This document shows, one piece after another, positions 41,884-53,092 of a stretch of 64,000 nt of DNA (its first letter is position 1; each line of letters starts with the position of its first letter). This DNA is from Erwinia sp. ErVv1 (lineage in GTDB: Bacteria > Pseudomonadota > Gammaproteobacteria > Enterobacterales > Enterobacteriaceae), in assembly GCF_900068895.1 (NCBI RefSeq), contig NZ_CDPK01000003.1, forward strand, positions 200,375 through 264,374. Reading direction: 5' to 3'. The position numbers and the translations under genes were made by a program. The notes under the pieces were generated by a model that saw nothing but the letters and a program-made list of their open reading frames with translations, ran no database searches and was not told the origin of the DNA.

Positions 41884-43035
41884 ATGTCCACCTGGTCCCG
41901 CCCTGTCATTGTGCTGCTTTGCGGCCTGCTTTTGATGACCATTGCCATCGCCGTATTGAATACGCTGGTGCCGCTGTGGCTCACGCATGATGCCTTACCG
42001 ACCTGGCAGGTAGGCGTGATCAGTTCGGCCTACTACACCGGTAACCTGGCGGGCACGCTAATTGCAGGGATAATCATTAAGCGGCTGGGATTCAACCGCA
42101 GCTACTATCTGGCTTCGGTGCTGTTCGCCATGGCAACGGCGGCGCTGGGGCTGGAGAGTGGCTTCTGGGCCTGGACGCTTTGGCGCTTCGTCGCCGGGAT
42201 AGGCTGTGCCCTGATCTGGGTGGTGGTGGAGAGCGCATTGCTGTGCAGCGGTACCCTGCGCAATCGCGGCCAGCTGCTGGCCGCCTATATGATCGTTTAT
42301 TATATTGGCACCGTTGTCGGACAGCTGGTGGTCAGCAAGGGAGGCACGGCGCTGCTAACGGTTCTCCCCTGGGTCACCGCCCTGGTGATTTCTGCCATGC
42401 TGCCGCTGGTATTTACCCGCATCACGGCGAAAGGGGATGATGAGGAGGCCGCTCCCGGACGTATGTGGCCGATGCTGCGTCGTCGCAGCGCGCGTCTCGG
42501 CATCAATGGCTGCATCATCTCCGGGATCCTTCTCGGTTCGCTTTATGGCCTGATGCCGCTCTATCTTTCGCATCAGGGCATGAGCGATGCCACGGTCGGA
42601 TACTGGATGGCGCTGCTGGTCAGCGCCGGAATTGTCGGGCAGTGGCCGGTGGGCCGCCTGGCCGATCGCTATGGGCGCCTGCTGGTGCTGCGTGTGCAGG
42701 TATTCGTGGTGATCCTTGGCGCGCTGGCGATGATGAGCCACGCCGCAATGGCGCCGGCCCTGTTTATCCTCGGATGCGCCGGGTTCACCCTTTATCCGGT
42801 CGCCATGTCATGGGCCTGCGAGACCGTGGCGCATCATGAACTGGTGGCGATGAACCAGGCGCTGCTGCTGAGTTATACCACTGGCAGCCTGCTCGGCCCG
42901 GCAATGACCTCGGTGCTGATGCAAAACTATTCGGATCGCGTACTCTTCGTGATGATTGCAGCCGTAGCCCTGGTCTATCTGGTCATGCTACTGCGTAAAG
43001 AAGACAAGCAGGCTACGCCGGTGGCGCACGCCTGA
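41884..43035 (+). CDS. ycaD: Major facilitator superfamily transporter YcaD
   Basis: 383 residues with 12 predicted spans; matches E. coli YcaD (382 aa) along its length. MFS loop 2-3 motif [11 protein letters not shown] and loop 8-9 motif [10 protein letters not shown] are visible. Substrate unknown. The Shine-Dalgarno is poor. In E. coli dmsABC lies between serS and ycaD; here only about 170 bp separates them. Confidence 0.92.
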   Translation: MSTWSRPVIVLLCGLLLMTIAIAVLNTLVPLWLTHDALPTWQVGVISSAYYTGNLAGTLIAGIIIKRLGFNRSYYLASVLFAMATAALGLESGFWAWTLWRFVAGIGCALIWVVVESALLCSGTLRNRGQLLAAYMIVYYIGTVVGQLVVSKGGTALLTVLPWVTALVISAMLPLVFTRITAKGDDEEAAPGRMWPMLRRRSARLGINGCIISGILLGSLYGLMPLYLSHQGMSDATVGYWMALLVSAGIVGQWPVGRLADRYGRLLVLRVQVFVVILGALAMMSHAAMAPALFILGCAGFTLYPVAMSWACETVAHHELVAMNQALLLSYTTGSLLGPAMTSVLMQNYSDRVLFVMIAAVALVYLVMLLRKEDKQATPVAHA

Positions 43036-43160
43036 GAAGGGCAGATAACAGAGAGGCCGCTGGCTGACTGCTCGTACTAAACGGCGACAAAGTCTGGCGG
43101 TAAAAACAGCGGTAGTGTCCGGCGACGCTGTAGAGCCTCACCGCCCAACCGCTTTTTCTG

Positions 43161-43901
43161 TCAGTACATGACCTTGTGGCCGTAGCCTTCAAGTATATGT
43201 TTTACACGGTCCATGGTCTCTGCTTTCGGTGGATGAACGCCATCAAGCTTATACTCTTCACCCATCGCAACCCATTTATGCTTGCCCAATTCGTGATAGG
43301 GCAGCAGCTCAATCTTCTCCACGTTACCCATGTCGCGGGTAAATTCACCCAAGCGGTGTGCAGAGTCATCATCATCCGAATAGCCGGGCACCACCACGTA
43401 GCGGATCCAGGTGCGGATTTTCTTCTTCGCGAGGTAGTGGGCAAAATCAAGCGTGCGGTGGTTGGACACACCCACGAGGATCTGGTGTACGTCATCGTTC
43501 ATCTGCTTCAGATCCAGCATCACCAGATCGGTGACCTCCAGCAGCTCATCAATGACCGGATCGTAGCGGCGAACGAAACCGTTGGTATCCAGACAGGTAT
43601 TAATCCCTTCAGCATGGCAGGCGCGAAACCAGTCGCGCACAAACTCCGCCTGCAAAATCGCTTCTCCGCCCGATGCGGTTACGCCGCCGCCGGAGGCATT
43701 CATAAAGTGGCGATAGGAAACGACATCCTTCATCAGCTCTTCAACGGTTATCTCTTTACCACCGTGCGTATCCCAGGTATCGCGGTTGTGGCAATAGAGG
43801 CAGCGCATCAGGCAGCCCTGAAAGAAGGTGATAAAGCGGATGCCGGGGCCGTCGACGGTCCCGCAGGATTCAAATGAATGGATGCGACCTTTTACTGACA
43901 T
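43161..43901 (-). CDS. pflA: Pyruvate formate-lyase-activating enzyme
   Basis: Radical SAM enzyme of 246 residues that puts the glycyl radical on PflB. The [4Fe-4S] ligands are Cys30, Cys34 and Cys37 (CLMRCLYC). The GGE SAM motif is present in ASGGEAIL. It lies 166 bp downstream of pflB after a terminator, so read-through or its own promoter is needed. Confidence 0.98.
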   Translation of the reverse strand: MSVKGRIHSFESCGTVDGPGIRFITFFQGCLMRCLYCHNRDTWDTHGGKEITVEELMKDVVSYRHFMNASGGGVTASGGEAILQAEFVRDWFRACHAEGINTCLDTNGFVRRYDPVIDELLEVTDLVMLDLKQMNDDVHQILVGVSNHRTLDFAHYLAKKKIRTWIRYVVVPGYSDDDDSAHRLGEFTRDMGNVEKIELLPYHELGKHKWVAMGEEYKLDGVHPPKAETMDRVKHILEGYGHKVMY

Positions 43902-44024
43902 TGCGATGAATTCTCCACGTTAGTCCCGCGCGGTGGCGGGTCGCAGTCTGTGAGCTGCGTTAAGTCTTTTTTGCCCGCAGTCTGAGAAGCGTAGAACCTG
44001 AAGGCGGCTGGCAAAGAAGACTGG

Positions 44025-44048
44025 AAAAGGCTCCACCGATGTGGAGCC
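44025..44048 (-). terminator. Terminator after pflB
   Basis: A GGCTCCAC/GTGGAGCC 8-bp stem with a 4-nt loop is followed on the minus strand by TTTTCC. It would limit transcription from pflB into pflA. Confidence 0.85.
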
Positions 44049-44067
44049 CTTATTCTCAGCGTAAACG

Positions 44068-46350
44068 TTACAGAGATTTAGTAAAGGTACGCGTAATCAC
44101 ATCCTGCTGCTGCTCTTTGGTCAGCGAGTTGAAACGTACCGCGTAGCCTGAAACACGGATGGTCAGCTGTGGATATTTCTCCGGGTTGTCCATCGCATCC
44201 AGCAGCATTTCACGGTTCATCACGTTAACGTTAAGATGCTGGCCGCCTTCAATGCTGGCTTCATGGTGGAAATACCCGTCCATCAATCCGGCAAGGTTGG
44301 CTTTACGTACATCATCATCTTTGCCCAGTGCGTTAGGCACAATGGAGAAGGTGTAAGAGATACCATCTTTCGCGTAGGCAAACGGAAGCTTCGCCACCGA
44401 GGTCAGGGAGGCAACGGCACCTTTCTGATCGCGACCGTGCATTGGGTTAGCGCCGGGTCCGAACGGCGCGCCTGAGCGACGACCATCCGGGGTATTACCG
44501 GTTTTTTTGCCGTAAACCACGTTAGAGGTGATGGTCAGCACGGACTGAGTGGGCACCGCATCGCGATAGGTGTGCAGCTTCTGAATTTTCTTCATAAAGC
44601 GCTCAACCAGGTCACAGGCGATATCATCGACGCGGGAGTCGTTGTTACCGAACTGCGGGTATTCACCTTCAATTTTGAAGTCGACCGCCAGGCCGTCTTC
44701 ATCACGAATGGTGGAGACTTTCGCATATTTAATGGCGGAAAGTGAGTCAGCCGCCACCGACAGACCTGCGATACCACAGGCCATAGTCCGGTAGACATCA
44801 CGATCGTGCAGCGCCATCAGCGAGGCTTCATAGCTGTATTTGTCGTGCATGTAGTGAATCACATTCAGTGCGGTCACGTACTGTTTAGCCAGCCAGTCCA
44901 TAAAGTGATCCATCCGGGCCATCACTTTATCGTAGTCCAGCACCTCATCCATCATCGGGGCTTCTTTTGGACCGACCTGCATTTTCATTTTTTCGTCCAT
45001 GCCGCCGTTAATCGCGTACAGCATGGTTTTTGCCAGGTTAGCGCGGGCGCCAAAGAACTGCATCTGTTTACCGACGATCATTGGGCTCACGCAGCAGGCG
45101 ATAGCATAATCATCGTTGTTGAAATCAGGACGCATCAGGTCGTCGTTTTCGTACTGAACTGACGACGTGTCGATTGAGACTTTCGCCGCATATTTTTTGA
45201 AGTTAAGCGGCAGCTTCTCAGACCACAGAATGGTCATGTTCGGTTCTGGAGATGGCCCCATGGTGTAGAGCGTATTCAGGAAGCGGAAGCTGTTTTTGGT
45301 CACCAGGGTGCGACCATCCACGCCCATTCCGGCCAGCGATTCCGTTGCCCAAATGGGGTCACCTGAGAACAGCTCATCGTATTCTGGGGTACGCAGGAAG
45401 CGCACCATACGCAGCTTCATGACCAGGTGGTCGATTAGCTCCTGTGCATCCTGCTCGGTGATTTTACCGGCCTGCAGATCGCGTTCGATGTAAATATCCA
45501 GGAAGGTGGATACGCGACCAAAGGACATCGCTGCGCCATTTTGCGACTTCACCGCCGCCAGGTAGCCGAAGTAGGTCCACTGTACGGCTTCCTGCGCGTT
45601 GGTTGCAGGTCCGGAGATATCGCAGCCGTATTTTGCCGCCATCTCTTTAATATGCTGCAGCGCCTGATGCTGGTCAGCAATCTCTTCACGCAGACGGATA
45701 GTGGCTTCAAGATTGACGCCGTTTTCCATATCGCTTTGCAGCGAGGTAAACTGAGCAAACTTGTCCTTCATCAGCATATCAATGCCGTACAGCGCCACGC
45801 GGCGGTAGTCACCAATGATGCGGCCACGTCCGTAGGCATCGGGCAGACCCGTCAGTACGCCAGATTTACGGCAGCGCAGAATGTCAGGGGTATAAACATC
45901 AAATACGCCCTGGTTGTGGGTTTTACGGTACTCGGTAAAGACTTTTTTCAGGCCCGGATCCAGTTCACGGCCGTAAACTTTACAGGAACCCTCAACCATT
46001 TTGATGCCGCCGAACGGAATAAGTGCGCGTTTCAGCGGAGCTTCAGTTTGTAAACCAACAATTTTCTCGAGCTTTTTATTAATGTAGCCCGCGTCATGTG
46101 AGGTAATGGTAGAGGCCAGGTCGGTATCAAAATCTACCGGCGCATGGGTACGGTTTTCCAGCTTAATGCCTTCCATGACCTTGTCCCACAGGGCAGTAGT
46201 GGCTTCAGAGGCACCGCTCAGAAAAGATTCGTCACCCTCATAAGGCGTGTAGTTTTTCTGGATGAAGTCACGAACGTTAACGCTGTTCTGCCATTCACCT
46301 TCTGCAAAGCTCGCCCAGGCTGCGGCCTGTTTTTCATTGTGTGTGCTCAT
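44068..46350 (-). CDS. pflB: Formate C-acetyltransferase (pyruvate formate-lyase)
   Basis: Anaerobic enzyme converting pyruvate and CoA to acetyl-CoA and formate. 760 residues, as in E. coli. The catalytic Cys419-Cys420 pair lies in YAIACCVSP, and the radical glycine is Gly735 in RVSGYAVRF near the C-terminus. AGGTA precedes the ATG. It follows focA by 76 bp in the focA-pflB operon. Confidence 0.98.
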   Translation of the reverse strand: MSTHNEKQAAAWASFAEGEWQNSVNVRDFIQKNYTPYEGDESFLSGASEATTALWDKVMEGIKLENRTHAPVDFDTDLASTITSHDAGYINKKLEKIVGLQTEAPLKRALIPFGGIKMVEGSCKVYGRELDPGLKKVFTEYRKTHNQGVFDVYTPDILRCRKSGVLTGLPDAYGRGRIIGDYRRVALYGIDMLMKDKFAQFTSLQSDMENGVNLEATIRLREEIADQHQALQHIKEMAAKYGCDISGPATNAQEAVQWTYFGYLAAVKSQNGAAMSFGRVSTFLDIYIERDLQAGKITEQDAQELIDHLVMKLRMVRFLRTPEYDELFSGDPIWATESLAGMGVDGRTLVTKNSFRFLNTLYTMGPSPEPNMTILWSEKLPLNFKKYAAKVSIDTSSVQYENDDLMRPDFNNDDYAIACCVSPMIVGKQMQFFGARANLAKTMLYAINGGMDEKMKMQVGPKEAPMMDEVLDYDKVMARMDHFMDWLAKQYVTALNVIHYMHDKYSYEASLMALHDRDVYRTMACGIAGLSVAADSLSAIKYAKVSTIRDEDGLAVDFKIEGEYPQFGNNDSRVDDIACDLVERFMKKIQKLHTYRDAVPTQSVLTITSNVVYGKKTGNTPDGRRSGAPFGPGANPMHGRDQKGAVASLTSVAKLPFAYAKDGISYTFSIVPNALGKDDDVRKANLAGLMDGYFHHEASIEGGQHLNVNVMNREMLLDAMDNPEKYPQLTIRVSGYAVRFNSLTKEQQQDVITRTFTKSL

Positions 46351-46426
46351 TTGATACCTACCTTAATTACGTTGAGTTCTTCCGTCCCGCCAGCCCTGGC
46401 CGCGGGAGCTAAATGAATGTCGGCGA

Positions 46427-47284
46427 TCAGTGATGGTCGCCATCTCGCAGATAGATGACCCAGTATGTCAGGCCTACCAGCAAACCGCCGCCGATAATGT
46501 TGCCGAGAGTGACCGGGATCAGGTTATCAGTAATAAAGTCTTTAACGGTGAGGTGCGAAAACTGGGCCGCCGTTGCGCCCGTTGCATGCCAAAATTCAGG
46601 AGAGGCGAAATCCCTGATAACGATAGCCATTGGGATCAGGAACATATTCGCGATGCTGTGTTCAAAACCGCTGGCAACAAACATCGCTACGGGCAGCACC
46701 ATCGCCAGCATTTTATCGGTCAGCGTACGGCCCGAGTAGCTCATCCATACCGCCATGCAGACCATCAGATTCGCCAGGGTGGCAAGACAGACGGCCTCGA
46801 TAAACGTATGGTGCATTTTGTGGTCGGCCGTTTGCAGAACGTTTAGGCCCCACGCCCCGTTGGCCGCCATATGCTGGCCCGCGAACCAGATCAGCCCGAC
46901 AAAGAAAGCGGCACCAAAAAAGTTACCGATATAAACATTAATCCAGTTACGCGCCAGCTGCCCCCAGGTGATCCGGCCGCTGGCCTTAGCCACCATGGTC
47001 AGCACCGTAGAGGTGAAGAGATCGGCACCGCAGACAACAACCAGCATCAGTCCCAGTGAAAAGCAGATACCGCCTACCAGCTTCGTCATGCCCCACGGAA
47101 GGGCCTCGGCACCGGTCGTAGCCGTAATGTAAAAAACAAAGGCGATTGAAATAAATACGCCAGCGGTAATCGCCAGAAAAAAAGTGGTGAAGGGGTGTTT
47201 GGATGCTTTATAGACACCGGCTTCCTCGGCAACTTTTGCCATTTCAGACGGTAGAAGTAGATCGAACGGGTTGCCAGCTTTCAC
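46427..47284 (-). CDS. focA: Formate channel FocA
   Basis: Pentameric inner-membrane formate channel. 285 residues, exactly the E. coli length, if started at the GTG at 47284 (MKAGNPFDLLLPS, with GGGAG about 8 bases upstream). A TTG at 47299 is also open but has no support. Six spans and the formate-nitrite transporter signatures are visible, including the gating His in the HSIANM region. It moves formate made by PflB. Confidence 0.96.
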   Translation of the reverse strand: MKAGNPFDLLLPSEMAKVAEEAGVYKASKHPFTTFFLAITAGVFISIAFVFYITATTGAEALPWGMTKLVGGICFSLGLMLVVVCGADLFTSTVLTMVAKASGRITWGQLARNWINVYIGNFFGAAFFVGLIWFAGQHMAANGAWGLNVLQTADHKMHHTFIEAVCLATLANLMVCMAVWMSYSGRTLTDKMLAMVLPVAMFVASGFEHSIANMFLIPMAIVIRDFASPEFWHATGATAAQFSHLTVKDFITDNLIPVTLGNIIGGGLLVGLTYWVIYLRDGDHH

Positions 47285-47344
47285 ACTAACGTCTCCCAAA
47301 ATTAGTCAGCGATGAAATAGTAACAAAGCCCAGGCAGTAAGAAA

Positions 47345-47358
47345 TTGACCTGGATCAT
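47345..47358 (-). promoter_or_regulatory. Candidate FNR site upstream of focA
   Basis: TTGAC-CTGG-ATCAT matches the FNR consensus TTGAT-N4-ATCAA at 8 of 10 positions, about 60 bp upstream of the focA start. Anaerobic activation of focA-pflB by FNR is established in E. coli. Confidence 0.55.
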
Positions 47359-47572
47359 GCCGCACCTGTGCGATCGGGCTTAAAGCCCTGTTTTTAATGA
47401 TGTTATTCGCATTAAGCTACTGAATTATATGAAATAAAACTTTTTTAATTGGCTAAAATAAAGTTGAAAGTAGCACGTTTTGTCTCTTTTACTGCGGGCT
47501 ATTCACAAGGATATTTATGTAACGAGAGGAGGATAAGGCTGAGAGGAGAGGCACGGTAAATCGGAATTAATC

Positions 47573-47602
47573 GGGCAGCAGCTACGCCATTTGCTGCTGC
47601 CC
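47573..47602 (-). terminator. Hairpin after ycaO
   Basis: GGGCAGCAG/CTGCTGCCC 9-bp stem with a 12-nt loop, 38 bp beyond the ycaO stop. There is only a weak U-containing tail (GATTAATT), so termination is likely but not certain. Confidence 0.5.
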
Positions 47603-47639
47603 TGTGGCTACGTCAGAATTATCGCCGAAACGTCAGGCG

Positions 47640-49403
47640 TTAGTTCTGCTGCCACCAGGTGCGCTTAGCACGCTGTAGCTTTTCATATGCGGCGAGCAGG
47701 GACTGGTGGGCCGGGAAGGCCAGCAGATCCTCATCAACGCTCTGAAGGCCATAGAAAGGGGCTTCTCCGCTAATGGCGGCGGAGGCGGCCTCTACGGCGT
47801 CCTGACCATACATGCGAACAAATGCCGTATGATACTGTAGCGGATCGCGTTCATCTTCCTGACTGAGCAACAGCAGCGTTTGCAGGCAGCGGTAATAGTT
47901 CGCGCGGGCAGGAGAGAAGGTCGAACCATTAAAATCGGTGGTCCACTCGGTCCAGATCAGCGCCTGATCGAGATCGCCACCGGCAAGCGCCAGCATCGCT
48001 TTCAGTTCACCAATACGCAGGGTATACCAGCCGTTGTCCTTCCCGGTTGCCAGACCCAGCAGTTCGCGTACGCGGGTGAAGTCATCGTGACCATCCTCGT
48101 CCAGACGCTCGATCAGGGCCAGATAGTCCTCTTTTTCCCACTGGCTTGCCGGCAGGGAAAGCAGCGTGTCGCGCAGCGGAGCGCCCATGCTGTTATTTGC
48201 CAGCAGCAGATCTTCGGCGGGATAAATATCAGACATGCCCGGCACAATGATGCGGCAGGCGTAAACATCAAGATGCTGATAATCGGCGATATAAACTTCT
48301 TTATCTTCCGCTTTGAAGATTGCCATCAGCGTGGCGAACTCTTCCTGAGTGGAACCCTCAAAATGCCAGTCGACAAAGGGATAATCCGCATCGTCTTTAA
48401 ACAGATCCCATGAAATTAACCCGCTGGAATCGATAAAATGTGTTTCCAGATTGGTGTGTTCAGCCACTTCTTCGTCATCAAAGGTTGGTGGCGTAAAGAC
48501 ATCAAGATCCTTCAGGCTGCGACCCTGTAGCAGTTCGGTAACCGTACGCTCCAGCGCCACGCCAAAGTCAGGGTGCGCGCCAAACGAGGCAAAGCAGGTG
48601 CCGTTTTGTGGATTAAACAGCACCACGCATATAACCGGATAGTTGCCGCCAAGAGAGGCGTCATAAGAGAAAATAGGGAACCCTTCCGCCTCCAGTTTTT
48701 CAATGGATGCCACAACGCCCGGATAGCGGCTGAGCACGTCTTCGGGAATGGCAGGCAGGCTGATTGACTCGGCGATAATGCGGTTTTTTACATAGCGTTC
48801 AAAAACCTCCGAGAGACCCTGCACGCGAGCTTCATCAGGCGTATTCCCTGCCGACATCCCGTTAGAGACGTACAGGTTGCCGATAATATTCATCGGAATG
48901 TAGACCGTTTTCTGGTCTGACTGACGGGTAAAGGGCAGGGCACAGATACCGCGTTCGGCATTCCCGGATTGCAGATCGATCAGATCGCTGGTGGCTACGT
49001 CATTTTCCGGATCGTAGAACGCTTTCAGCCGCGGGTCGAGAATGCCTTCCGGCAGCGCGTCATCGTCGGTCAGAGGAAACCATTTTTCATTGGGATAGTG
49101 CACAAAATCGCCCTGAGCAATTTTATTACCCAGCCAGAAATCGGCAAAAAAGTAGTTGGTCGACAAACGCTCGAAATACTCTCCCAGCGCAGAGGCCAGC
49201 GCCGCTTTCTTCGTGGCACCTTTACCGTTGGTAAAGCATAGCGGGCAGTCGCGGTCGCGAATATGGACGGACCAGACGTTCGGCACCGGATTCAGCCATG
49301 AAGCTTCTTCGATATTGAAGCCCAGGTCCTGCAGTTTTAGCTGAAAGCGCGCGATGGAATCTTCCAGCGCGGCGTCTTTGCCTGGAATAAATGTTTGCGT
49401 CAT
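47640..49403 (-). CDS. ycaO: YcaO-domain protein, ribosomal S12 methylthiotransferase accessory factor
   Basis: 587 residues (E. coli 586). The N-terminal YcaO ATP-binding domain has the conserved Glu/Arg-rich stretches (KGATKKAALASALGEYFERL; RVQGLSEVFERYVKNRI). A TPR-like C-terminal part follows. It ends WWQQN and lacks the C-terminal PxPxP of azoline-forming YcaO enzymes, consistent with the non-peptide-natural-product class. In E. coli YcaO aids RimO in beta-methylthiolation of ribosomal S12 Asp89. It lies upstream of focA on the same strand. Confidence 0.95.
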   Translation of the reverse strand: MTQTFIPGKDAALEDSIARFQLKLQDLGFNIEEASWLNPVPNVWSVHIRDRDCPLCFTNGKGATKKAALASALGEYFERLSTNYFFADFWLGNKIAQGDFVHYPNEKWFPLTDDDALPEGILDPRLKAFYDPENDVATSDLIDLQSGNAERGICALPFTRQSDQKTVYIPMNIIGNLYVSNGMSAGNTPDEARVQGLSEVFERYVKNRIIAESISLPAIPEDVLSRYPGVVASIEKLEAEGFPIFSYDASLGGNYPVICVVLFNPQNGTCFASFGAHPDFGVALERTVTELLQGRSLKDLDVFTPPTFDDEEVAEHTNLETHFIDSSGLISWDLFKDDADYPFVDWHFEGSTQEEFATLMAIFKAEDKEVYIADYQHLDVYACRIIVPGMSDIYPAEDLLLANNSMGAPLRDTLLSLPASQWEKEDYLALIERLDEDGHDDFTRVRELLGLATGKDNGWYTLRIGELKAMLALAGGDLDQALIWTEWTTDFNGSTFSPARANYYRCLQTLLLLSQEDERDPLQYHTAFVRMYGQDAVEAASAAISGEAPFYGLQSVDEDLLAFPAHQSLLAAYEKLQRAKRTWWQQN

Positions 49404-49604
49404 AGTCCCACTCTTTTTGGGTTGTGCAGAAAGCGCGTAATGATACGGGGTTTCTTAATGAATCGCTATATCGCTCTCCGCCGGGGGTAATGATAACGCG
49501 GCGGGAACGGGTCGGCTGTCAGGATAAAACATTGCAGCAGCGGGGAGGCAATGATAAAACCGATAGCAGAAGAGAATCGTTTGAACTGAAAGTGGTGAGG
49601 GGAA

Positions 49605-50690
49605 ATGAGTCAGGTATTCAATTTTAGCTCCGGCCCAGCAATGCTGCCGGTGGAAGTGCTTCGTCGTGCCGAACAGGAACTTCGTAACTGGCAGGGTTTA
49701 GGGACGTCCGTTATGGAGATAAGCCACCGCAGTAAAGAATTCACTCAGGTCGCGCAGGATGCCGAAAAAGATTTTCGCGATTTGCTAAAAATTCCAGCCA
49801 ATTACAAAGTGTTGTTCTGTCACGGCGGCGCGCGCGCGCAGTTTGCGGCGGTTCCACTTAACCTGCTGGGTGAGCACGCCACGGCAGATTATATAGACGG
49901 CGGATATTGGGCGCACAGCGCGATCAAAGAAGCCTATAAATACTGCACCCCGAACGTGATTGATGCCAAAACCACCGTTGATGGCCTGCGCGCGAATACG
50001 CCGATGAGCAGCTGGGCGCTTTCCGATGATGCAGCCTACGTTCATTACTGCCCGAACGAAACCATCGACGGCCTCGCGATTCATGAAGAGCCGGACTTTG
50101 GTGACAAAGTGGTGGTCGCCGATCTCTCTTCAACCATTCTTTCACATCCGATTGATGTGTCCCGCTACGGCGTTATCTATGCGGGGGCGCAAAAAAATAT
50201 TGGTCCAGCTGGCCTGACGCTGGTGGTGGTGCGTGAGGATCTGCTGGGTAAGGCCAGCAAAGTGCTGCCCTCGGTGCTTGATTACCAGGTGCTCAGCGAC
50301 AACGACTCCATGTTCAACACGCCGCCGACCTTTGCCTGGTATCTTTCCGGACTGGTGTTTAAGTGGCTGAAAGAGCAGGGCGGCGTCTCTGAGATGGATA
50401 AGCGCAACCAGGCGAAAGCCGATCTGCTCTACGGTACCATCGACAGCAGCGCGTTTTATCGTAATGACGTCGCCACTGGCAACCGCTCGCGGATGAATGT
50501 GCCTTTCCTGCTGGCCGACGCGTCGCTGGATGACCTCTTTATTGAGGAGTCACTGGCGGCGGGTCTGCATGCGCTGAAGGGGCATCGCGCGGTAGGGGGC
50601 ATGCGCGCATCAATCTATAACGCTATGCCGCTGGAAGGCGTCCAGGCGCTGACCGACTTTATGCAAGACTTTGAACGCCGCCACGGCTGA
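49605..50690 (+). CDS. serC: Phosphoserine aminotransferase
   Basis: PLP enzyme for serine and pyridoxine synthesis. 361 residues starting [18 protein letters not shown] lysine at about Lys197 in [19 protein letters not shown] precedes the ATG. It is followed by aroA in the conserved serC-aroA operon, with a hairpin in the 93-bp spacer. Confidence 0.98.
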   Translation: MSQVFNFSSGPAMLPVEVLRRAEQELRNWQGLGTSVMEISHRSKEFTQVAQDAEKDFRDLLKIPANYKVLFCHGGARAQFAAVPLNLLGEHATADYIDGGYWAHSAIKEAYKYCTPNVIDAKTTVDGLRANTPMSSWALSDDAAYVHYCPNETIDGLAIHEEPDFGDKVVVADLSSTILSHPIDVSRYGVIYAGAQKNIGPAGLTLVVVREDLLGKASKVLPSVLDYQVLSDNDSMFNTPPTFAWYLSGLVFKWLKEQGGVSEMDKRNQAKADLLYGTIDSSAFYRNDVATGNRSRMNVPFLLADASLDDLFIEESLAAGLHALKGHRAVGGMRASIYNAMPLEGVQALTDFMQDFERRHG

Positions 50691-50727
50691 ACCGCCCTGC
50701 GCAGCAACGGCGTGAGTCATCCTCACT

Positions 50728-50753
50728 GAAACCTCGCGAAGCTGCGGGGTTTC
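50728..50753 (+). terminator. serC-aroA intercistronic hairpin
   Basis: GAAACCTCGC/GCGGGGTTTC stem with a 6-nt loop; no T run. Probably an attenuating or mRNA-stabilising structure between the two genes. Confidence 0.55.
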
Positions 50754-50783
50754 ACCGTATTTATTCTGGAGAAAAGCTCTTAA

Positions 50784-52067
50784 ATGGATTCCCTGACTTT
50801 ACAACCCATTGCCCTGGTAGAGGGTACTGTCAATCTGCCGGGTTCTAAAAGCGTGTCCAATCGCGCCCTGCTGCTGGCCGCTCTGGCGTCGGGCACGACG
50901 CGTCTGACCAACCTGCTGGACAGCGATGATGTCCGCCATATGCTGAATGCCTTACAGGCGCTTGGCGTAAACTATCAGCTTTCTGCCGATCGTACCGTCT
51001 GTGAGGTTACCGGTCAGGCTGGCCCGCTACAGACCCAGGGATCGCTTGAGTTATTTCTGGGTAATGCCGGAACGGCGATGCGACCGCTGGCCGCCGCACT
51101 TTGCCTGGGGCGTAATGATATCGTGCTGACCGGCGAGCCGCGCATGAAGGAGCGTCCGATTGGCCATCTGGTTGACGCGCTGCGTCAGGGCGGGGCGGAG
51201 ATCGACTATCTTGAGCAGGACAACTATCCACCGCTGCGCCTCAGAGGCGGTTTTAACGGTGGCGAGGTGTCAGTGGATGGCTCCGTCTCAAGCCAGTTTC
51301 TGACGGCGCTGCTGATGACCGCGCCGCTGGCGAAAAGGGACACCAGGATCGTTATTAAAGGCGATTTAGTGTCCAAACCCTATATTGATATCACCCTTAA
51401 CCTGATGGCGACCTTTGGCGTGACCGTAAAACACGATCATTACGGCGTGTTTCATATCACCGGCAATCAACGCTACGTCTCACCGGGCGATTATCTGGTC
51501 GAGGGAGATGCCTCATCCGCCTCCTATTTTCTGGCTGCCGCCGCCGTTAAAGGGGGAACCGTTAAGGTAACCGGCATTGGGCGCAACAGCGTTCAGGGTG
51601 ATATCCGGTTTGCTGACGTACTGGAAAAAATGGGTGCCGTTATCGAATGGGGCGACGACTACATTGCCTGCACGCGCGGCGAACTGAACGCAATCGATCT
51701 GGATATGAATCATATTCCCGATGCTGCAATGACCATTGCTACCGCTGCACTGTTTGCCAAAGGCACCACGGTGTTGCGCAATATCTACAACTGGCGCGTC
51801 AAGGAGACTGACCGTCTGGCCGCGATGGCCATCGAGTTGCGCAAGGTAGGTGCAGAAGTGGAGGAGGGGAACGATTACATTCGTGTGACGCCGCCCACCG
51901 CTATTCAGTATGCGGAGATTGGCACCTATAACGATCATCGTATGGCGATGTGCTTCTCCCTGGTCGCGCTCTCCCTGTCGCCGGTTACCCTTCTCGATCC
52001 GGGCTGTACTGCCAAAACGTTTCCTGATTATTTCGAGCAGCTTTCCCGTATCAGCACGCTGGCATAA
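50784..52067 (+). CDS. aroA: 3-phosphoshikimate 1-carboxyvinyltransferase (EPSP synthase)
   Basis: Shikimate-pathway enzyme of 427 residues, class I type. [17 protein letters not shown] (PEP/S3P-binding Lys and Ser) and [17 protein letters not shown] contain the residues that set glyphosate sensitivity (Gly near 96, Pro near 101), unchanged from the sensitive E. coli form. The C-terminal [14 protein letters not shown] segment is intact. Confidence 0.98.
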   Translation: MDSLTLQPIALVEGTVNLPGSKSVSNRALLLAALASGTTRLTNLLDSDDVRHMLNALQALGVNYQLSADRTVCEVTGQAGPLQTQGSLELFLGNAGTAMRPLAAALCLGRNDIVLTGEPRMKERPIGHLVDALRQGGAEIDYLEQDNYPPLRLRGGFNGGEVSVDGSVSSQFLTALLMTAPLAKRDTRIVIKGDLVSKPYIDITLNLMATFGVTVKHDHYGVFHITGNQRYVSPGDYLVEGDASSASYFLAAAAVKGGTVKVTGIGRNSVQGDIRFADVLEKMGAVIEWGDDYIACTRGELNAIDLDMNHIPDAAMTIATAALFAKGTTVLRNIYNWRVKETDRLAAMAIELRKVGAEVEEGNDYIRVTPPTAIQYAEIGTYNDHRMAMCFSLVALSLSPVTLLDPGCTAKTFPDYFEQLSRISTLA

Positions 52068-52213
52068 ATCTGTAAATCCGCTGCTGAAAGTGCAGCGGAT
52101 ATTCAGCCTCCTGCCAGCGAGCGCCTGATATTCTCTGACGACATTTAGCGCATATCGTGCAGTTTTTTGGAAGCGACTATGCTTAAGGGGTAACGATCCT
52201 GGCGTAAGGTGCG

Positions 52214-52219
52214 TATAAT
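52214..52219 (+). promoter_or_regulatory. -10 element upstream of cmk
   Basis: Perfect TATAAT, 59 bp before the cmk start. The -35 at 17 bp (TAACGA) is poor. Confidence 0.5.
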
Positions 52220-52277
52220 GCGCGGCGATATTTGCCTGAGGCGTTTTTCTCAGGCATTCCAGCTACAGGAGAACGAC

Positions 52278-52964
52278 ATGACGGCTATAGCTCCGGTGAT
52301 CACGATTGATGGTCCAGGCGGTGCCGGTAAAGGGACCTTGTGTAAAGCGATGGCAGAGGCGTTGCAGTGGCATCTGCTGGATTCTGGCGCAATATACCGA
52401 GTGCTGGCGCTGGCAGCGCTTCATCATCAGGTGGACATTACGTCTGAAGAGGCCCTTGTACCGATTGCCGCTCATCTTGACGTTCGCTTTGTCTCTACCG
52501 AAGGTGAACTGGACGTTATCCTGGAAGGTGAAAACGTTTCGGCTGAAATCCGTACCCAGGACGTGAGTAATACGGCATCAAAAGTCGCCGTCTTTCCACG
52601 GGTGCGCGAGGCGCTTCTGCGCCGTCAGCGGGCGTTTCGCGAGGCGCCTGGCCTGATTGCCGACGGCCGCGATATGGGAACCGTGGTTTTTCCGGATGCC
52701 CCGGTAAAAATCTTCCTTGATGCCAGTTCAGAAGAGCGCGCTCAGCGGCGTATGCTACAGTTGCAGGAGAAGGGCTTTAGTGTTAACTTTGAGCGCCTTT
52801 TATCCGAGATAAAAGAACGTGATGAACGCGACCGTAATCGCGCCATTGCGCCACTGATACCGGCAGAGGACGCGCTGGTGCTGGATTCAACCAGCATGAC
52901 GATTGAGCAGGTTATTGAAATTTCGCTTAATTATGCGCGTGAGAAACTCGCTTTGCCGCAGTGA
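52278..52964 (+). CDS. cmk: Cytidylate kinase
   Basis: CMP/dCMP kinase of 228 residues (E. coli 227). P-loop GPGGAGKGT (about 13-21), CMP-binding DSGAIYR, and the [13 protein letters not shown] segment. The start is the ATG at 52278 with CAGGAG; the 23 upstream codons are leader. It precedes rpsA, as in E. coli. Confidence 0.97.
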   Translation: MTAIAPVITIDGPGGAGKGTLCKAMAEALQWHLLDSGAIYRVLALAALHHQVDITSEEALVPIAAHLDVRFVSTEGELDVILEGENVSAEIRTQDVSNTASKVAVFPRVREALLRRQRAFREAPGLIADGRDMGTVVFPDAPVKIFLDASSEERAQRRMLQLQEKGFSVNFERLLSEIKERDERDRNRAIAPLIPAEDALVLDSTSMTIEQVIEISLNYAREKLALPQ

Positions 52965-53092
52965 TACCCGGGCCCAGGTGGCCCGAAAGTTTATCTAACC
53001 CTGTGATATGGACGTCATGGGGCATGTGAAACAACCCCACCCGTCAGGATGTCAGGTGGACGTTAAATTGAAGAATCCATAAGATTATCAAT

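Larger units (their letters stand above)
47285..47639. other. focA promoter region and ycaO 3' flank
   Basis: 355 bp without a gene. It contains the candidate FNR site and a ycaO 3' hairpin listed separately. The AT-rich middle (about 47390-47490) is typical of the pfl control region, which in E. coli carries several promoters bound by FNR, ArcA and IHF. Confidence 0.6.

Noticed and set aside
47640..49403. YcaO as part of a thiazole/oxazole peptide cluster
   Set aside because: No precursor peptide, dehydrogenase or E1-like partner is nearby, the C-terminal PxPxP is absent, and synteny is that of housekeeping ycaO.
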